DNA from: Chara braunii
Lineage: Eukaryota > Streptophyta > Charophyceae > Charales > Characeae
Assembly: GCA_003427395.1 (NCBI GenBank)
Contig: BFEA01000083.1
Span: 3,212,592 to 3,247,681, forward strand
Length of the DNA: 35,090 nt
Direction of reading: 5' to 3'
Positions 8,619 to 18,819 of this stretch are shown here, one piece after another; within the stretch, counting starts at the first letter, position 1, and each line of letters starts with the position of its first letter. The position numbers and the translations under genes are program-made. The notes beneath the pieces were generated by a model, which saw only the letters and a list, made by a program, of their open reading frames with translations, searched no databases and had not been told where the DNA came from.

Positions 8619-9131
8619 ATGGCACGTAGCAATGGCCTTTTCGGCTATAGGCCAGGGCATTTGAGGTTCTACTGGAGTTGGGAGCCTATACGTGAAGAGG
8701 GAGCTACTGTGGATGCCTGCTTGAGCTACAGTAAAAGTGAGGGGATGGCCAAGCTAAAAATTAATGTCTACGGAGGGAAAGAGTGGGAGACGAGGGAGGA
8801 TGTAAAGGTTCAGGGTATAATTACGGAGGCTCGTGATCGAGCCGAGCGGAGGTTCAGAAGGGATGGAGTGACTGCGGCCCTGAAGGTTACAGTCACTTAT
8901 CACGAGGAGGAGACTACTACGAGTACAACTGAGCGAGAGCAGCAAGAGATGAACCGGGACTCAGAGGTCGAGTCCGAAGTCAGCGACGCGCAGACGCGGT
9001 CCTGGCACGGGCTGGAGCAGTGGCGGAGAGAGCACCTGCCCAGAGGCCACTTCGCGTCGGCAGTGAAGAGGGCAAAGAGGCAGTTACGAGAGACAGCAAT
9101 GGGCGTGTGTATGAGCGCTTCGTGCAACTGA
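8619..9131 (+). CDS. Hypothetical protein, 170 aa
   Basis: Open from ATG at 8619 (MARSNGLFGYRPGHLRFYWS) to TGA at 9131, downstream of the TATA-like box at 8466. I do not recognise the family. Residues 1-95 look like a folded domain: hydrophobic strands, then a basic/acidic helix (ARDRAERRFRRDG), then a strand (ALKVTVTY). The same strand-strand-helix-strand order, with alike words (KINVYGGKEW here, DVRIYVPKER there), appears in the modules at 12900-16200, so it may be a distant member. After about residue 100 the chain is Glu/Thr/Ser-rich and then basic. A frameshift near the end is possible, because another frame stays open to 9220. It could be a transposon-borne ORF. Confidence 0.5.
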   Translation: MARSNGLFGYRPGHLRFYWSWEPIREEGATVDACLSYSKSEGMAKLKINVYGGKEWETREDVKVQGIITEARDRAERRFRRDGVTAALKVTVTYHEEETTTSTTEREQQEMNRDSEVESEVSDAQTRSWHGLEQWRREHLPRGHFASAVKRAKRQLRETAMGVCMSASCN

Positions 9132-12100
9132 TGGACGCGAGCTCAGTTGGTCATCAAAAGGGGGGAGGCGTCAACGCGGGCTCTCCGAGCAAGCAGACGC
9201 GAGAGACTTCGTATGTGTGACCCGTGCTGTCAGGAGCGATGAGTATAGTACCATAGGCACTTTCGGACACGGATTTGGGGTGATCGCGAGAGGCGCCTTA
9301 GTATGGTCAGACAGGGAGGGGTTTTGCTTGTATGCATTGTCCTAGTCTGAATGAGTTCAGCATGGTTATGCGTCAGTTGTTACATGCTCCAAGAATTGTA
9401 TGCGGTCGGTGAGGAGGAAGTGCAGTGGAGATGGGGCCTCACACAGAAGGATGAGTATGATCGGGACGATGGAGTGAATGCGTGAAGGTTGGGCATAAGT
9501 CCGTGAAGAAGAGGGAGCATGGTGCGCATAGACTCTCAGCGGAAGTCAACGTTTCCTCAGCGAGCTTGAAGTCGTCCTTGCTCGGTCGCGGAGTGAGGAG
9601 GATACGAGATGACTCTTGCAAGGGTTGAATACAGGGAGAAGGAAGACGCTGTTACTAGAGCCTCTTGTGTGAATGGGCATGAGGGACGCGTGCTTCTCTG
9701 TATGGTTATGTCATCCAAGCATCTGGGTAGCCTTGACAGAAAAGGGACTGTCGAACATCGAAACAGTGAGGGTTTTGAGAGCACGCTCTTCTTGACAGTC
9801 GGTTTTGCTCCTATGGAGTTGACGTCATCCAGTTGGGATGGATGAGCCACGGTTGGTCTAGTTTCTCCTCTAATATTTGTTTAGAGTCAGGCATGTGAGA
9901 TGCCATTAGAGGGATCAGAATTATACAGAATGTTCTTGTGAAGGCGCGTTGTTGACATCAACCTTTATACTGATGAAGATCACTCTTCTTGCTATAGGAT
10001 GGCTGCACGTTTCCATTATCGCGTTTGCTGTTCGTGACTACTAGTGTTGAAAAAAAAAAATAATAATAAGTTGGCGAGTATGTGTTTTTCGGGAAGAAGC
10101 TCATGTGCCCTACTGTAGATGTCAGCCTTTCTAGCAAATAAGCCCCGGGTAACGAACCAGTGCGAGCGGAGAGGATGGAGGAAGACGGGATGCATGTGAG
10201 CTATGGCGGGACCTAAAATGTGATAAGTATTACCGTTTCCTACATTTCTAGTCTGCTTTGCTCATCGCGACAAGAAGGGAGGATTGGATACGTTTTGACA
10301 GAGGGATCGATGCCGATGACTTCTCTGTAGTTAGTGTAGAGGTAGGTTGTGGGATGCATCGAACCCTAATTTTGCTAGTGTAACACCGACAGAAGGGACG
10401 GTTTCAAATCACGAGATTTTCGCAGAAATCTGTAAAGAGAAAATTTAGTACCTATTTTATGATTGACTCATATTCGTAAATTTATGATTGAATGCAATGA
10501 GCAAACTTATAATGTGGGTCAAGGCCAGCAACCTGGAGTAACTCAGATATAGGGGGTTGACACGGGACATGAGGCAACACACCTGCATGCCTGAACACAG
10601 GTAGTGAGTGTGCGCTTCAGGTCAAGTGAATGACCGAACTTCCTTCCCCGTGCTCCTTCATTAGTCCTGCTGGTTTAATTATGGTTATAAGTTGCGTTAT
10701 ACTCACCTGGCTCGTGGTCGGAACTGAAATTGGAAAAATACGCGGAGTTGCTTAAAGGAACCCTGGGTTTTCTTGACTAGAGCGGGCAAGTAAGCCAAGA
10801 TCTTGAAAGCTACAAGTAAACATCAACAAATATACACGAGTTGGAGGAATCCGCTTCTGGGTGACAAATGCCCTGTTAGTAAGAGGGGGCACTCTAGCAC
10901 TGAGAAGGATTGTCCACATTCCGACCCTCATCTGTAATCTTCTCCAATAAACCTTCGGATTTTGTCCTTAGTAGGTTGGATCATGTGTTACTACTGGTCC
11001 AACCAAATACTTACCCTTTCTCTTTTCCTATTACTTTGGTGTGGGGAGAGCTTGGCATGTCTACTGCCTTGTAGCAGCTCTGCTCAATCTATAATGCCTC
11101 AACTTTAACAATAGTTTTGGCTACTTAAGTTTCTCAGATGCCAACCTCAGTTCTCAGCAGACTGGCGTCGAAGTCATGCACAGTGCCTCGAGGGCGTATA
11201 CCATATAAGTTTATATCCATGCTTGATGGTCAATCCTATGAAGTAGTAACGAAATCGAGCACTTGAGGTTGCACTATGTGCTGCTTGGAAGAAATTGAGA
11301 TTTTGACGCTAGCCTGAACAGTGAGCTACCACCTGTCTGAGAGAGAGAACCGGACTAAATGAGGAATGTAGCTGGTATAGGTAGTCTGTTGCTGGCAGCC
11401 TTATACGCAATACCTAGCCGAGAACCGAGAGCTCATTCTATTTATATATTGTTTTATTCGAGTTGGACGCTCACTTAGAACTCAGCAGATCTAGGGCTCT
11501 TTCGGGGATGGTCACTAGTCAATTCGCAGTGGAAGTACGGACTCGAAACTGAGACCTGAGCACTTCTCGACTGACGAAAGGCACCTGTGGCTAGGAGCTG
11601 GTGCACTATCTGAATGGATGAGTAATGTCTCACTAGTCCTTAGAGAAGATCTGCTGAGGGGCCGCCGTTTATGAGTGTTCTGTCCAATTTTCGCAAAAAC
11701 AACGTGGCGGGTACCAACAAACTGTGATCCATCGCTTGGCTGAAAGCTGAGCGGGAAATCCCAATCGTAATCTCTAGCAGCAATCAACTTCAATCCACTC
11801 TTGCCCATGCTGCACGTGAGTAGGCAGGATTTTGGATGAGAAGGTCGATATAAGCGATTTGAACTCCTTATCGTCTCGACATTGTATGCCACCTGATTTT
11901 TTCCAACTCTGGCCAGACTCGAGCTGAGAACCAGCAATAACTAGACAATTAAGTCCAATAAGAGACTAGTGACGAGTAAGACACAGTGCGGCTCAACTAT
12001 AACTCGACGATCTCTAGCCTCAGCGCCACAGATACCAAACGATCTGATTAGGGGCAAATCAGTAAAAACCCTTCGTGGTCGTTGCTTGCCAACTATCCAT

Positions 12101-12899
12101 TAGTAGAGACCCGGGCACAGAGGTCTCTCAGATCCCAACCTTCTGTGAGCCCCTCAGTCTCACGTCCGAGGATCAATGTAATGGATCTTTGTAGAGAGAC
12201 GAGGAGCGAGGGCATGTTAAGAGTGATTTGCACGCTATACCGATATAGAACGGGGGGTTGGGAGGAGGACATTGTCTAAGATATTCATCATCATCTAAGA
12301 CTCATGATGGAACAAACTCTAGAGTTAGTGGAAGACCAGAAAGTCATTGAGTATGTGATTTATTTTCATGGACCGGACACAAAATTGCACAGTACGTACT
12401 CTTTTCTCGAGACTGTCGAGCAGGCCTGGACGAGAGCTCAAGTGAGCGGAAGTGTGTCTGGATTCCTCTTCTGAAGTCCCAGCGTGCACCTCAACTAACG
12501 AGGGTCGACCGACAACATGTATTTTACTTAAGCTATCAGCATTCAACAGTTAACATTTCGGCAACATTCAACCATCAGCCTTACCGGGGGTTTTCGATCT
12601 GAGTTCAATTAACACTTCGTCACTATCTTCGATACAAGGATCTGAGTCAGAACAGTGTTCCCATCTGATACACACGGGACCAATATCAGTCAGGCTGAGT
12701 CCTTGCCGGCAAGTCACAAGATTAGTCACAACAACCAGCGTTAGCTTCCAATCAGTACTCGATCAGCATCCCATCAGCATTCACTTTCAGTCAGTGCTCG
12801 GTGACCAATCATCATCAAAGGACCCGAAGAACAGTTCTCGGTACTCTCTTTTCAACACATGAGTTGGGTTCAGTCCTCTCCAGTGGGTGAGCCAATTTT
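9132..12899. other. No recognisable gene
   Basis: Nearly 3.8 kb with only short open frames. The longest (11515-11937, minus, 140 codons) contains a protein-like stretch but matches no family I know. Repeated words such as TCAGCATTC and AATCAGTACTCG appear in 12540-12800. It probably consists of decayed transposon DNA continuing into the module array at 12900. Confidence 0.5.
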
Positions 12900-13340
12900 G
12901 ACCAGCCTCAACAGGATGTCCCTCAAAGATGCTATCAGATATTAGTATGTCAGCGGTGTTGGCTTCAGTCAAGGGGATTTATCAGTCTTTGTTGTCCATA
13001 CCAGTTTCGCAGGGGGTTCTATTCATGACCTGAGGATCTATCTGAAGAAAGGGAAAGAGGTCAATGAGCACTTCGACTAAGTCTGAATTTCAGCGGCGAG
13101 ATATATTGAGCAAAGAGAACATGAGTTTGATGAGAGTGGAACAAAGCTGATCTGCAGCTTTGGGCCCCATCTTTACGTTGACTATCCCAAGCCGCCAGTT
13201 CCTTCTCTACTTACGGATGAGTCTTGCTGGGGCGACTTGATAGACTTGCCAAAGAGGTACATCTTGCCAGCACAGGTTGACTGCGAGACAGTGACAGAGC
13301 TATCGGAATTCCCACATCTCAGACGGGGAATCTTCTCCAG
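12900..13340 (+). pseudogene. Unknown tandem module, copy 1 (disrupted)
   Basis: Read in one frame from about 12901, the translation runs SLNRMSLKDAIRY, stop, YVSGVGF..., then LSVFVVHTSFAGGSIHDLRI with YLKKGKE, two stops (13078 TAA, 13084 TGA), and continues ISAARYIEQREHEFDESG to PKPPVPSLL and a W-G-D-L-I-D motif. This lines up along its length with the modules at 14357, 14840 and 15330. The TGA at 13084 falls where sister copies have the Trp of CWGFA. A fragment of a further module may follow at 13310-13450. The function is unknown. Confidence 0.6.
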
Positions 13341-13700
13341 ACCTTATCTACCTACTCTATGGGAGGAGTTTTGTTCCATGATTGAGTTTCGAGTCATATA
13401 CCTTGGATGAAAGTGTTCAGAGCTCGCAAGCTTCAGGTGGCTTTACATCCAGAGACCATTACCTCAGAGGGTACGGAGACACGACCAGAAACACAATAGA
13501 CAGAAAGTAAAAATGAGAGAGTGCGATCCAGAGGGATGAGTGAGGACTCGAGACTCATGTTGGTCGTGCTCTCTTCCATGTGTACTTTCTGAGACTATTA
13601 TGAGTTTTCATTTTTCCCTCATTTGACTTCATCTTTGCTCGAGTCAGTTAGTCTTGCTTCTTACATTGTTTTGCTCGATAATTGTATTCTTTGATGATTC

Positions 13701-14008
13701 TGTCACAATTTTCAAAATAAAAAAATTGACACAATTGATACATGCATGACATTTCAAACCCCCATGATTATTATTTGCATTATTTTTTATTGTTCCGAAT
13801 CAAAATAAAAGATTTCTAAGGTCAGGGACCGGCGAAGACCGCAATTGAAGGATCTCGCTCGAAGCCGGACGCACACAACAGGAAGAGATTTGCTTTAAAT
13901 TAATTTATTTATTTTGTTTTATTTACTGCAAACATTAACTAAAACCCTACGTGACAGCCTGTTAGTTTTTTGGTCGCTCGAAGGGACTCGACTAAAAAAA
14001 GTGCGACA
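13701..14008 (+). mobile_element. Probable LTR right part, about 308 bp
   Basis: The segment ends GTGCGACA at 14008, four bases before a tRNA-Asp primer-binding site, as expected for the 3' end of a 5' LTR. A candidate start, TGTCACAA at 13701, is an imperfect inverted match to that end. AATAAA-like signals occur inside. The right end is well supported by the primer site; the left end is a guess. No matching second LTR is found in the window. Confidence 0.5.
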
Positions 14009-14012
14009 ATAA

Positions 14013-14030
14013 TGGCGCCGTTGCCGGGGA
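14013..14030 (+). promoter_or_regulatory. Primer-binding site, tRNA-Asp type
   Basis: TGGCGCCGTTGCCGGGGA is the 18-base sequence complementary to the 3' end of plant tRNA-Asp. It is the primer site typical of Athila and some related Ty3/gypsy lineages in plants. A chance exact 18-base match is very unlikely, so an LTR element in + orientation starts here even though no gag-pol follows in this window. Confidence 0.88.
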
Positions 14031-14356
14031 CATGAAAAATTTTCATGTCCGGAACGAGCCTGGGTCAGCAAACCACTTTTGAGTTTTGATTAGGCCTTGA
14101 GAACTGTTGACAAATTTTTGAATCTTCCAGACTGATTTCGCAATCTTTGTTGAGTCATTATTCTCTTGAGAAAACCTAGTTGCTAACTAAGTCTTATCTT
14201 TCCTTGTGTGAGGTACCACAGTGGACTGGAGAAGGAGATTGATAGTACTGTTGGAGAAAATCAGGCTTGATCTCAGATATGCCTTATGGGCCTATGATGC
14301 CCTTGAGACATTGAGAAAGTAAAGAAAGAGTTGGGAGCTCAGAGACTTCATCAAGA

Positions 14357-14760
14357 ATGCTAACTTCTGATGCATTGAAAAATCTCTCGAAAGTAACTAC
14401 CAAAGGGATATTCCCCTATCAGTATGGACATTGTTGGGTTTACTGTTCTTGCAATTCGGCCATCAGCGTAGTGCTGACTCGCTTATTGGAGGGAGATATC
14501 TATGATATTCGTCCTTATGTCAAGAAGGGGGAATGTGACGATGGTGAGACCTTCAACTGGTTATGGGGAATTACAATCCAATCTCTTTATGATGAGAAGG
14601 CAGATCTAATCAAGCAGAAGAAGAAAGTGGAATGGGGTCTAATGCCAGTAACATATGAGACTGTTCCGATCCCTCCTATACCTGACAGCTACGGTGATGG
14701 GACTAATTGACTGCCAATTATCATTATGGTACTGAAAAGGGAAAGATAAACTGGCGGTCA
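14357..14760 (+). pseudogene. Unknown tandem module, copy 2
   Basis: Open from ATG 14357 to TGA 14708 (117 codons). The same frame continues past the TGA as LPIIIMVLKRE, which aligns with SAVIEFALKVKRD of copy 3, placing the TGA exactly at the conserved Trp of DNWSA. Landmarks: SKVTTKGIFPYQ near the start, DIYDIRPYVKKG in the middle, then a charged helix, VPIPPIPD and the Trp/TGA. It lies about 330 bp after the tRNA-Asp primer site, so it could be an ORF in the leader of that LTR element. Family unknown. Confidence 0.6.
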
Positions 14761-15248
14761 TGAGATTTAAAGAGACTTTGGCAGAAGAAATCAGACAGAG
14801 AAAGTCGAAATTTGACAGAGGTTCGAGCCCAAGCCAAGAGAAGGTTGAGTGTCTCCTGAGATCATTGAATGCTCTAAGTAAGAGAGAGGTGTTCCCATAT
14901 GAGGCTGTCAGATATGAGATGGTCGAAAGTGGATGGGAGCAAGAACAATTATACGTACTGACATTTTATTTCACGGACTTAGATATGTATGATGTGAGAA
15001 TTTATGTCCCAAAAGAAAGAAGTACTGAAGCAGTGTATGGTAGATGCTGGGGATTTGCTGAAGAGGTTGTACTGAAAGAGAGAGAGAGATTTGAGAGGGA
15101 AAATAAAAGTTTCACTGGATCTACTCGATTTATTGTCTTTGAGGGATTTCCAGCTTCTCCCTTGCCTGATATTAATTTGTCAAGAGATAATTGGTCTGCG
15201 GTGATTGAGTTTGCTCTAAAAGTGAAAAGAGACCAAAGAGCCAAATGA
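14760..15248 (+). CDS. Unknown tandem module, copy 3 (intact ORF, 162 aa)
   Basis: The best preserved copy, open from ATG 14760 to TGA 15246-15248. Features in order: basic start; LLRSLNALSKREVFPYEAVR (about 38-57); a hydrophobic strand LYVLTFYFTDLD; the signature YDVRIYVPKER; CWGFAEEV and a charged helix LKERERFERENKSF; strand TRFIVFEGF; SPLPDINLSRDNWSAVIEFA near the C terminus. No signal peptide, membrane segment or known catalytic motif. The alternating strand/helix pattern suggests a compact alpha/beta domain. Copies 2 and 4 flank it in different frames, separated by stops, so they may be a broken multi-domain protein or separate small genes. Confidence 0.65.
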   Translation: MRFKETLAEEIRQRKSKFDRGSSPSQEKVECLLRSLNALSKREVFPYEAVRYEMVESGWEQEQLYVLTFYFTDLDMYDVRIYVPKERSTEAVYGRCWGFAEEVVLKERERFERENKSFTGSTRFIVFEGFPASPLPDINLSRDNWSAVIEFALKVKRDQRAK

Positions 15249-15329
15249 GTCGACGCTATGCACCCTCAAGAGAGAAACCCTGGCTTAGACAAGTAAGAGA
15301 CCATGGGGGTTGAGTGACGCTGAATCAGA

Positions 15330-15738
15330 TAACCTGTTAAATTCCCTCAATTCTATAATGAGGAGAGCCGTAATTCCCTATGAGATCGTGAGGTATGAGG
15401 CTCTAAAGAATCTAGGGTGAAAGGAGGACAGTTTGTATATTCTTACCTGCTATTTTATTGATCTTGATGAGTATGATATTGAGACTTATGTACCGAGACA
15501 AAGATTTGAAGAGTGTAGAAAATGTGCATGCTGGCAACGAGCGTCGGACATTGTGCATGATGAGAAAATAAGGTTAGAGAGAGAGGGATATAGTTTCTCC
15601 TTGAGTACCTATGTCAGACATTTCGTTGGAATACCATCTCCACCTGTTGAAGGACTTACATTCTCAAGACACAATTGGTCAGCCATGATAGACCTCGTAT
15701 GGAAAATGAAGAGGGCTCAAAAAGAACATTCTCAGTAG
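15330..15738 (+). pseudogene. Unknown tandem module, copy 4 (one in-frame TGA)
   Basis: The frame reads LLNSLNSIMRRAVIPYEIVR, YEALKNLG, TGA (15418-15420), KEDSLYILTCYFIDLDEYDI, ETYVPRQRF, then CWQRASDIV, a charged helix, VGIPSPPVEGLTFSRHNWSA and MIDLVWKMKRAQK, ending TAG near 15738. Apart from the TGA it is colinear with copy 3. The TGA takes the place of the Trp in copy 3's ESGWEQEQ. Confidence 0.6.
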
Positions 15739-15759
15739 CAAGAATAATCACTGTGAGAG

Positions 15760-16210
15760 GTAGACTTTATGAGGTAATAGGCTTTGATAACCCTTTTGTG
15801 ATCTTGAGATATGAGACTTGAGTGAGATGACCCATAATATTTCACATCCAGTAGTCAAATTCCTGAGTACTGACAGTTTGGACGTAAGAATTTATGTACC
15901 GGCATGCCTAGAGAAGGAAGATGATTACTTGAAGTATCGAACTGGTGCTTATATTAATCTCATAAGAACCAAAGAGTGACTTGAGAAGTTAAAGAAAAAG
16001 GTAACCTGGGGAAAAAAAGTAAGACAATTTGAGAGACTCCCTAACCTATTAACAATTGATGGCTTTGAGGATAGAAGAAGTTGGATGCCTCTTCTAGAGG
16101 CTATTGCCATCGTTGGTAAAGCGAGAGAGAGTGATTCGACAACAATAATAAAGTTCTTACTTCTGGATAATTTCGAGCATCAGTTCGAGATCCCAAATCA
16201 AGTCTCTTCT
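15760..16210 (+). pseudogene. Unknown tandem module, copy 5 (heavily decayed)
   Basis: It starts with NPFVILRYE (like VFPYEAVRYE), has several stops and at least one frameshift, then FLSTDSLDVRIYVP at about 15860-15900. The helix follows (LEKLKKKVTWG, like IKQKKKVEWG of copy 2) and a loosely similar tail. Four stop codons across it make it non-coding as it stands. Confidence 0.5.
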
Positions 16211-16249
16211 GAGATTTATGTCTCTCGATGACAATCATAATGATCAAGA

Positions 16250-16537
16250 ATGCCTGACTCTGTTGAACAACTAACATTTGGGGTCATATTGAAAGGGAGA
16301 ATGGTCAAAACGGAGGGAACTCTTCGGGTTACAGATAAGAGTTTTTCTACTCTGGACGAGATTGAGTTCTTACAACCCTTCCTTGATCGTATGAGAGACT
16401 CTGTCTTGAGAGTCGTGACTGACCAGACCAAGATTAACTACCTATTAAAGGTAGTGAAAGTGGGAGCTACCGAAAGAATATCCTATCACTCTTTCAGGGA
16501 ACGAGTCTCTCTTGCTAGGAGGATTAACACCGGATAA
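16250..16537 (+). CDS. Second module type, copy 1 (95 aa, possible internal fragment)
   Basis: Open from ATG 16250 to TAA 16535-16537. The core reads EGTLRVTDKSFSTLDEIEFL, then LDRMRDSVLRVV, TDQTKINYLLKVVKVGA. It is not obviously the same as the YDVRIYVP modules, but it directly follows them on the same strand and is itself duplicated immediately downstream. Unknown family. The ATG may be fortuitous if this belongs to a longer broken ORF. Confidence 0.45.
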   Translation: MPDSVEQLTFGVILKGRMVKTEGTLRVTDKSFSTLDEIEFLQPFLDRMRDSVLRVVTDQTKINYLLKVVKVGATERISYHSFRERVSLARRINTG

Positions 16538-16554
16538 TAAACCACACAATTTGA

Positions 16555-16745
16555 TTATGAGATCATAGACTTGACACGATACTTTATGATCCGGGGTACT
16601 GTAAAAGGGTATGATAGGAGATTGAGTAGGGATGATGAAAGAGAGTTGATTGAGGACTGTATTGGAAGATTGTGAAGGATTGTGTTGCCCATGTGATCAC
16701 TACCCAATCTATTATTGCTTACACTCTTTATGTACAAAATTCAGC
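16555..16745 (+). pseudogene. Second module type, copy 2 (frameshifted)
   Basis: In one frame: RGTVKGYDRRLSRDDERELI and EDCIGRL, then TGA at 16673. Shifting one frame gives KDCVAHVITTQSIIAYTLYV, which matches RDSVLRVVTDQTKINYLLKV of the preceding copy at most conserved positions. The pair therefore arose by tandem duplication, and this copy has since been frameshifted. Plus-strand homology ends near 16745, where the opposite-strand gag element begins. Confidence 0.5.
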
Positions 16746-16816
16746 TTGGGCCATCTCTCGAGATGGTGAGGGTGTCTCCACCACCTCGACCCTAACAGGA
16801 ACAGCTACAATTCCTA

Positions 16817-18819
16817 CTAGCCCGACGTGTTTCCCGGAGCACTGCCTGAAGTACTGGCGACATTGCTACAAACGGGTTGAGAGAATCCCAACACCTGCCC
16901 CATCGTAGGCGGGATCTTTTCGGTTACCTTCTTGTTGCGGCACTTGAATTGGTTGTGGCCATATTGACCACAACGAATACAGGATTGCCGAGAGTAACGA
17001 TCTCTCCGCACGTCCTCAGTGAGACCCGCTTTTTCCCATGGAGGAGCATTAGGGTCAACTTGACTCCTAGACCGGGAGCCTCCGCGGCGTCTACCAGTTG
17101 TCTTTCCTTTTTTAGATATGGCAGCGACTACTCCACCCTCTGAAGCATCTATGTTGTTTGGCTCTGAACCTACTCCCTCTTGGAAGTTGCCGTCCAGCTC
17201 AGTGGTTGAACCATCGTTGTCGACAAACATGATGCGACCCTTCGCCTTTCAGTTGGGAGGCAATGTCTTCTTCCTCCCATCCGTAGTGGGTGTCTGTCCA
17301 TGCCCTATCTTAGCCTCAAGGTCTAGGGCCACCTTGCTAAACGAAGGAAAGTTATGCATATTGATATTGGCCTCTTTTGCCAACTAGTTCCTACGAGGCT
17401 GAGAAAAGTATCTCAAGTACAAATTCAGCATGACCTGGGGGTCGTAGCGCACCCCTGGAACACAGATCAGACGCTCAACAGCGTCGGTGGCTTCCCTTAC
17501 GGACTTAAATTGCCTTGTGTGCAGTGTCAGGATCGCATCAGTGGCCCTTTGAGCCTCCTGAGGATCGTGCCACCTCTCCTCCACCATCTTCAGGAAGTCA
17601 TGTTTCTGGGTGGCTGCCCAAGCGCGGAAGCCATGACCATATCCCTGAAGCTGCACTAAACCTCTCAACCATCTTGTTGCACTACCCTCTAGGTAAGATG
17701 CAACCACAAACACTTCTTCGTGTGGCAAAGTAAGTTTGCACCTAACATAGACTGGCACTGACCTCAACCATGTGTCGAGGTCTTCGCCTCTCCTGTCCCC
17801 TGTAAAAGGTTTGGGAGCGGCGATGGCCGTCTTTGGAACCCACTGAGTTTATCCCGGTCCCTGCACCACTCCGGGCTGTGGACTCGGTGACACAGGTTGC
17901 TGTGCTAGTTGCTGGGGCTGCGTGCCCTGAGGCTGCACAGGCTGCGTGCCCTGAGGCTGCGCAGGTTACGTGGTGACTGCACAGGCTGCGTGCCCTGAGG
18001 CTGCGAAGGTTACGTGGTGACTGCTATCGTTTCCGCAGGTTATCTGTCCCCTGCTGTTACCCCTCCTGGCAGTGGCATGCCTAGGGAAACGATAGCAACC
18101 GATGACGGGGCTACATATGGGGACACCCCTGTCACCGGTGGGACAAAAAATGGAGGATATGGCATGGGCCAGGCACCAGGCCCAGCTGGTGATGGTGCTG
18201 CCTGAGCACGGCCTGCCAAAACGGCTAGGCTCTGTTGGATATCATGAAGGATGGTAGTTTGATGGTCCTGCATCTCTATTACGCCTAGCAGGGACCTCCT
18301 AACTACCCTCACATCCTCATCCATGTTCGTCAGGCCCATCGTCTCTAACTCCTCTATGTCTGCCCCCCTTCGCTGCATCCTGGCTCTTCTTCTGATCATC
18401 TTCTCCTTTTCCGCTTTGATCTTTCCTAATGCCCGCTGTAGTTGTGCCTCTTGCAGGGCTGCCTGTTGGATGGCGACATCCTCTGGAGTCAACACTAATG
18501 TCTGGCTTGCCATCACGCGAGTGGACTGACTCATGGTCTGCGCAACCGTTGACTCGACGACACCTGAACTACTGGCTTGGGAAGTCTGATGCGCAGAAGT
18601 GACCATTGCGGAAGTAGCCATGGCTGTTGTAGCACCGGCCCCGCTAGCTAAAGTCCTGCTGGCCTCGGCTGCTCTAACTCCCCTCTGCTGCTGCTGCCTC
18701 TCCCTAAGTTGGCGGAACAAATGTCTGTCACCCTCTGGTCCTAATGCCAAATGGACTACTGGGCGCCTCGCCGATCGCAAGATCCGGTCATCCTCTCTAG
18801 TGTCCTCCTTGTCGCTCAT
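16817..18819 (-). pseudogene. gag: Ty3/gypsy-type gag polyprotein, broken
   Basis: Structural (capsid/nucleocapsid) protein of an LTR retrotransposon. The N-terminal part (18819 down to 18040) starts MSDKEDTREDDRILRSARRP, is Gln/Arg/Ala-rich and helical, and has a coiled-coil-like segment with LGKIKAEKEKMIRRRARMQR. A Pro/Gln-rich repeat (PQGTQP, 17900-18010) contains a frameshift. A retrotransposon gag domain follows (17767-17384) with VVASYLEGSATRWLRG, FLKMVEERW and an arginine-ending tail. The same frame continues through stops at 17384 and near 17250 to a basic segment and one CCHC zinc knuckle, CIRCGQYGHNQFKC (16940-16981). It ends at 16817. No protease or reverse transcriptase follows; plus-strand module sequence begins instead near 16745, so the element is truncated. 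Confidence 0.85.
17895..18020. repeat. GC-rich tandem repeat inside gag
   Basis: CTGCGTGCCCTGAGGCTGC recurs three times, alternating with a GTTACGTGGTGACTGC block that recurs twice. On the minus strand it encodes PQGTQP-type repeats. Slippage here is the probable cause of the gag frameshift. Confidence 0.85.

Noticed and set aside
11515-11937. 140-codon minus-strand open frame
   Set aside because: Parts look protein-like, but there is no family match, no supporting neighbour, and the surroundings are decayed.
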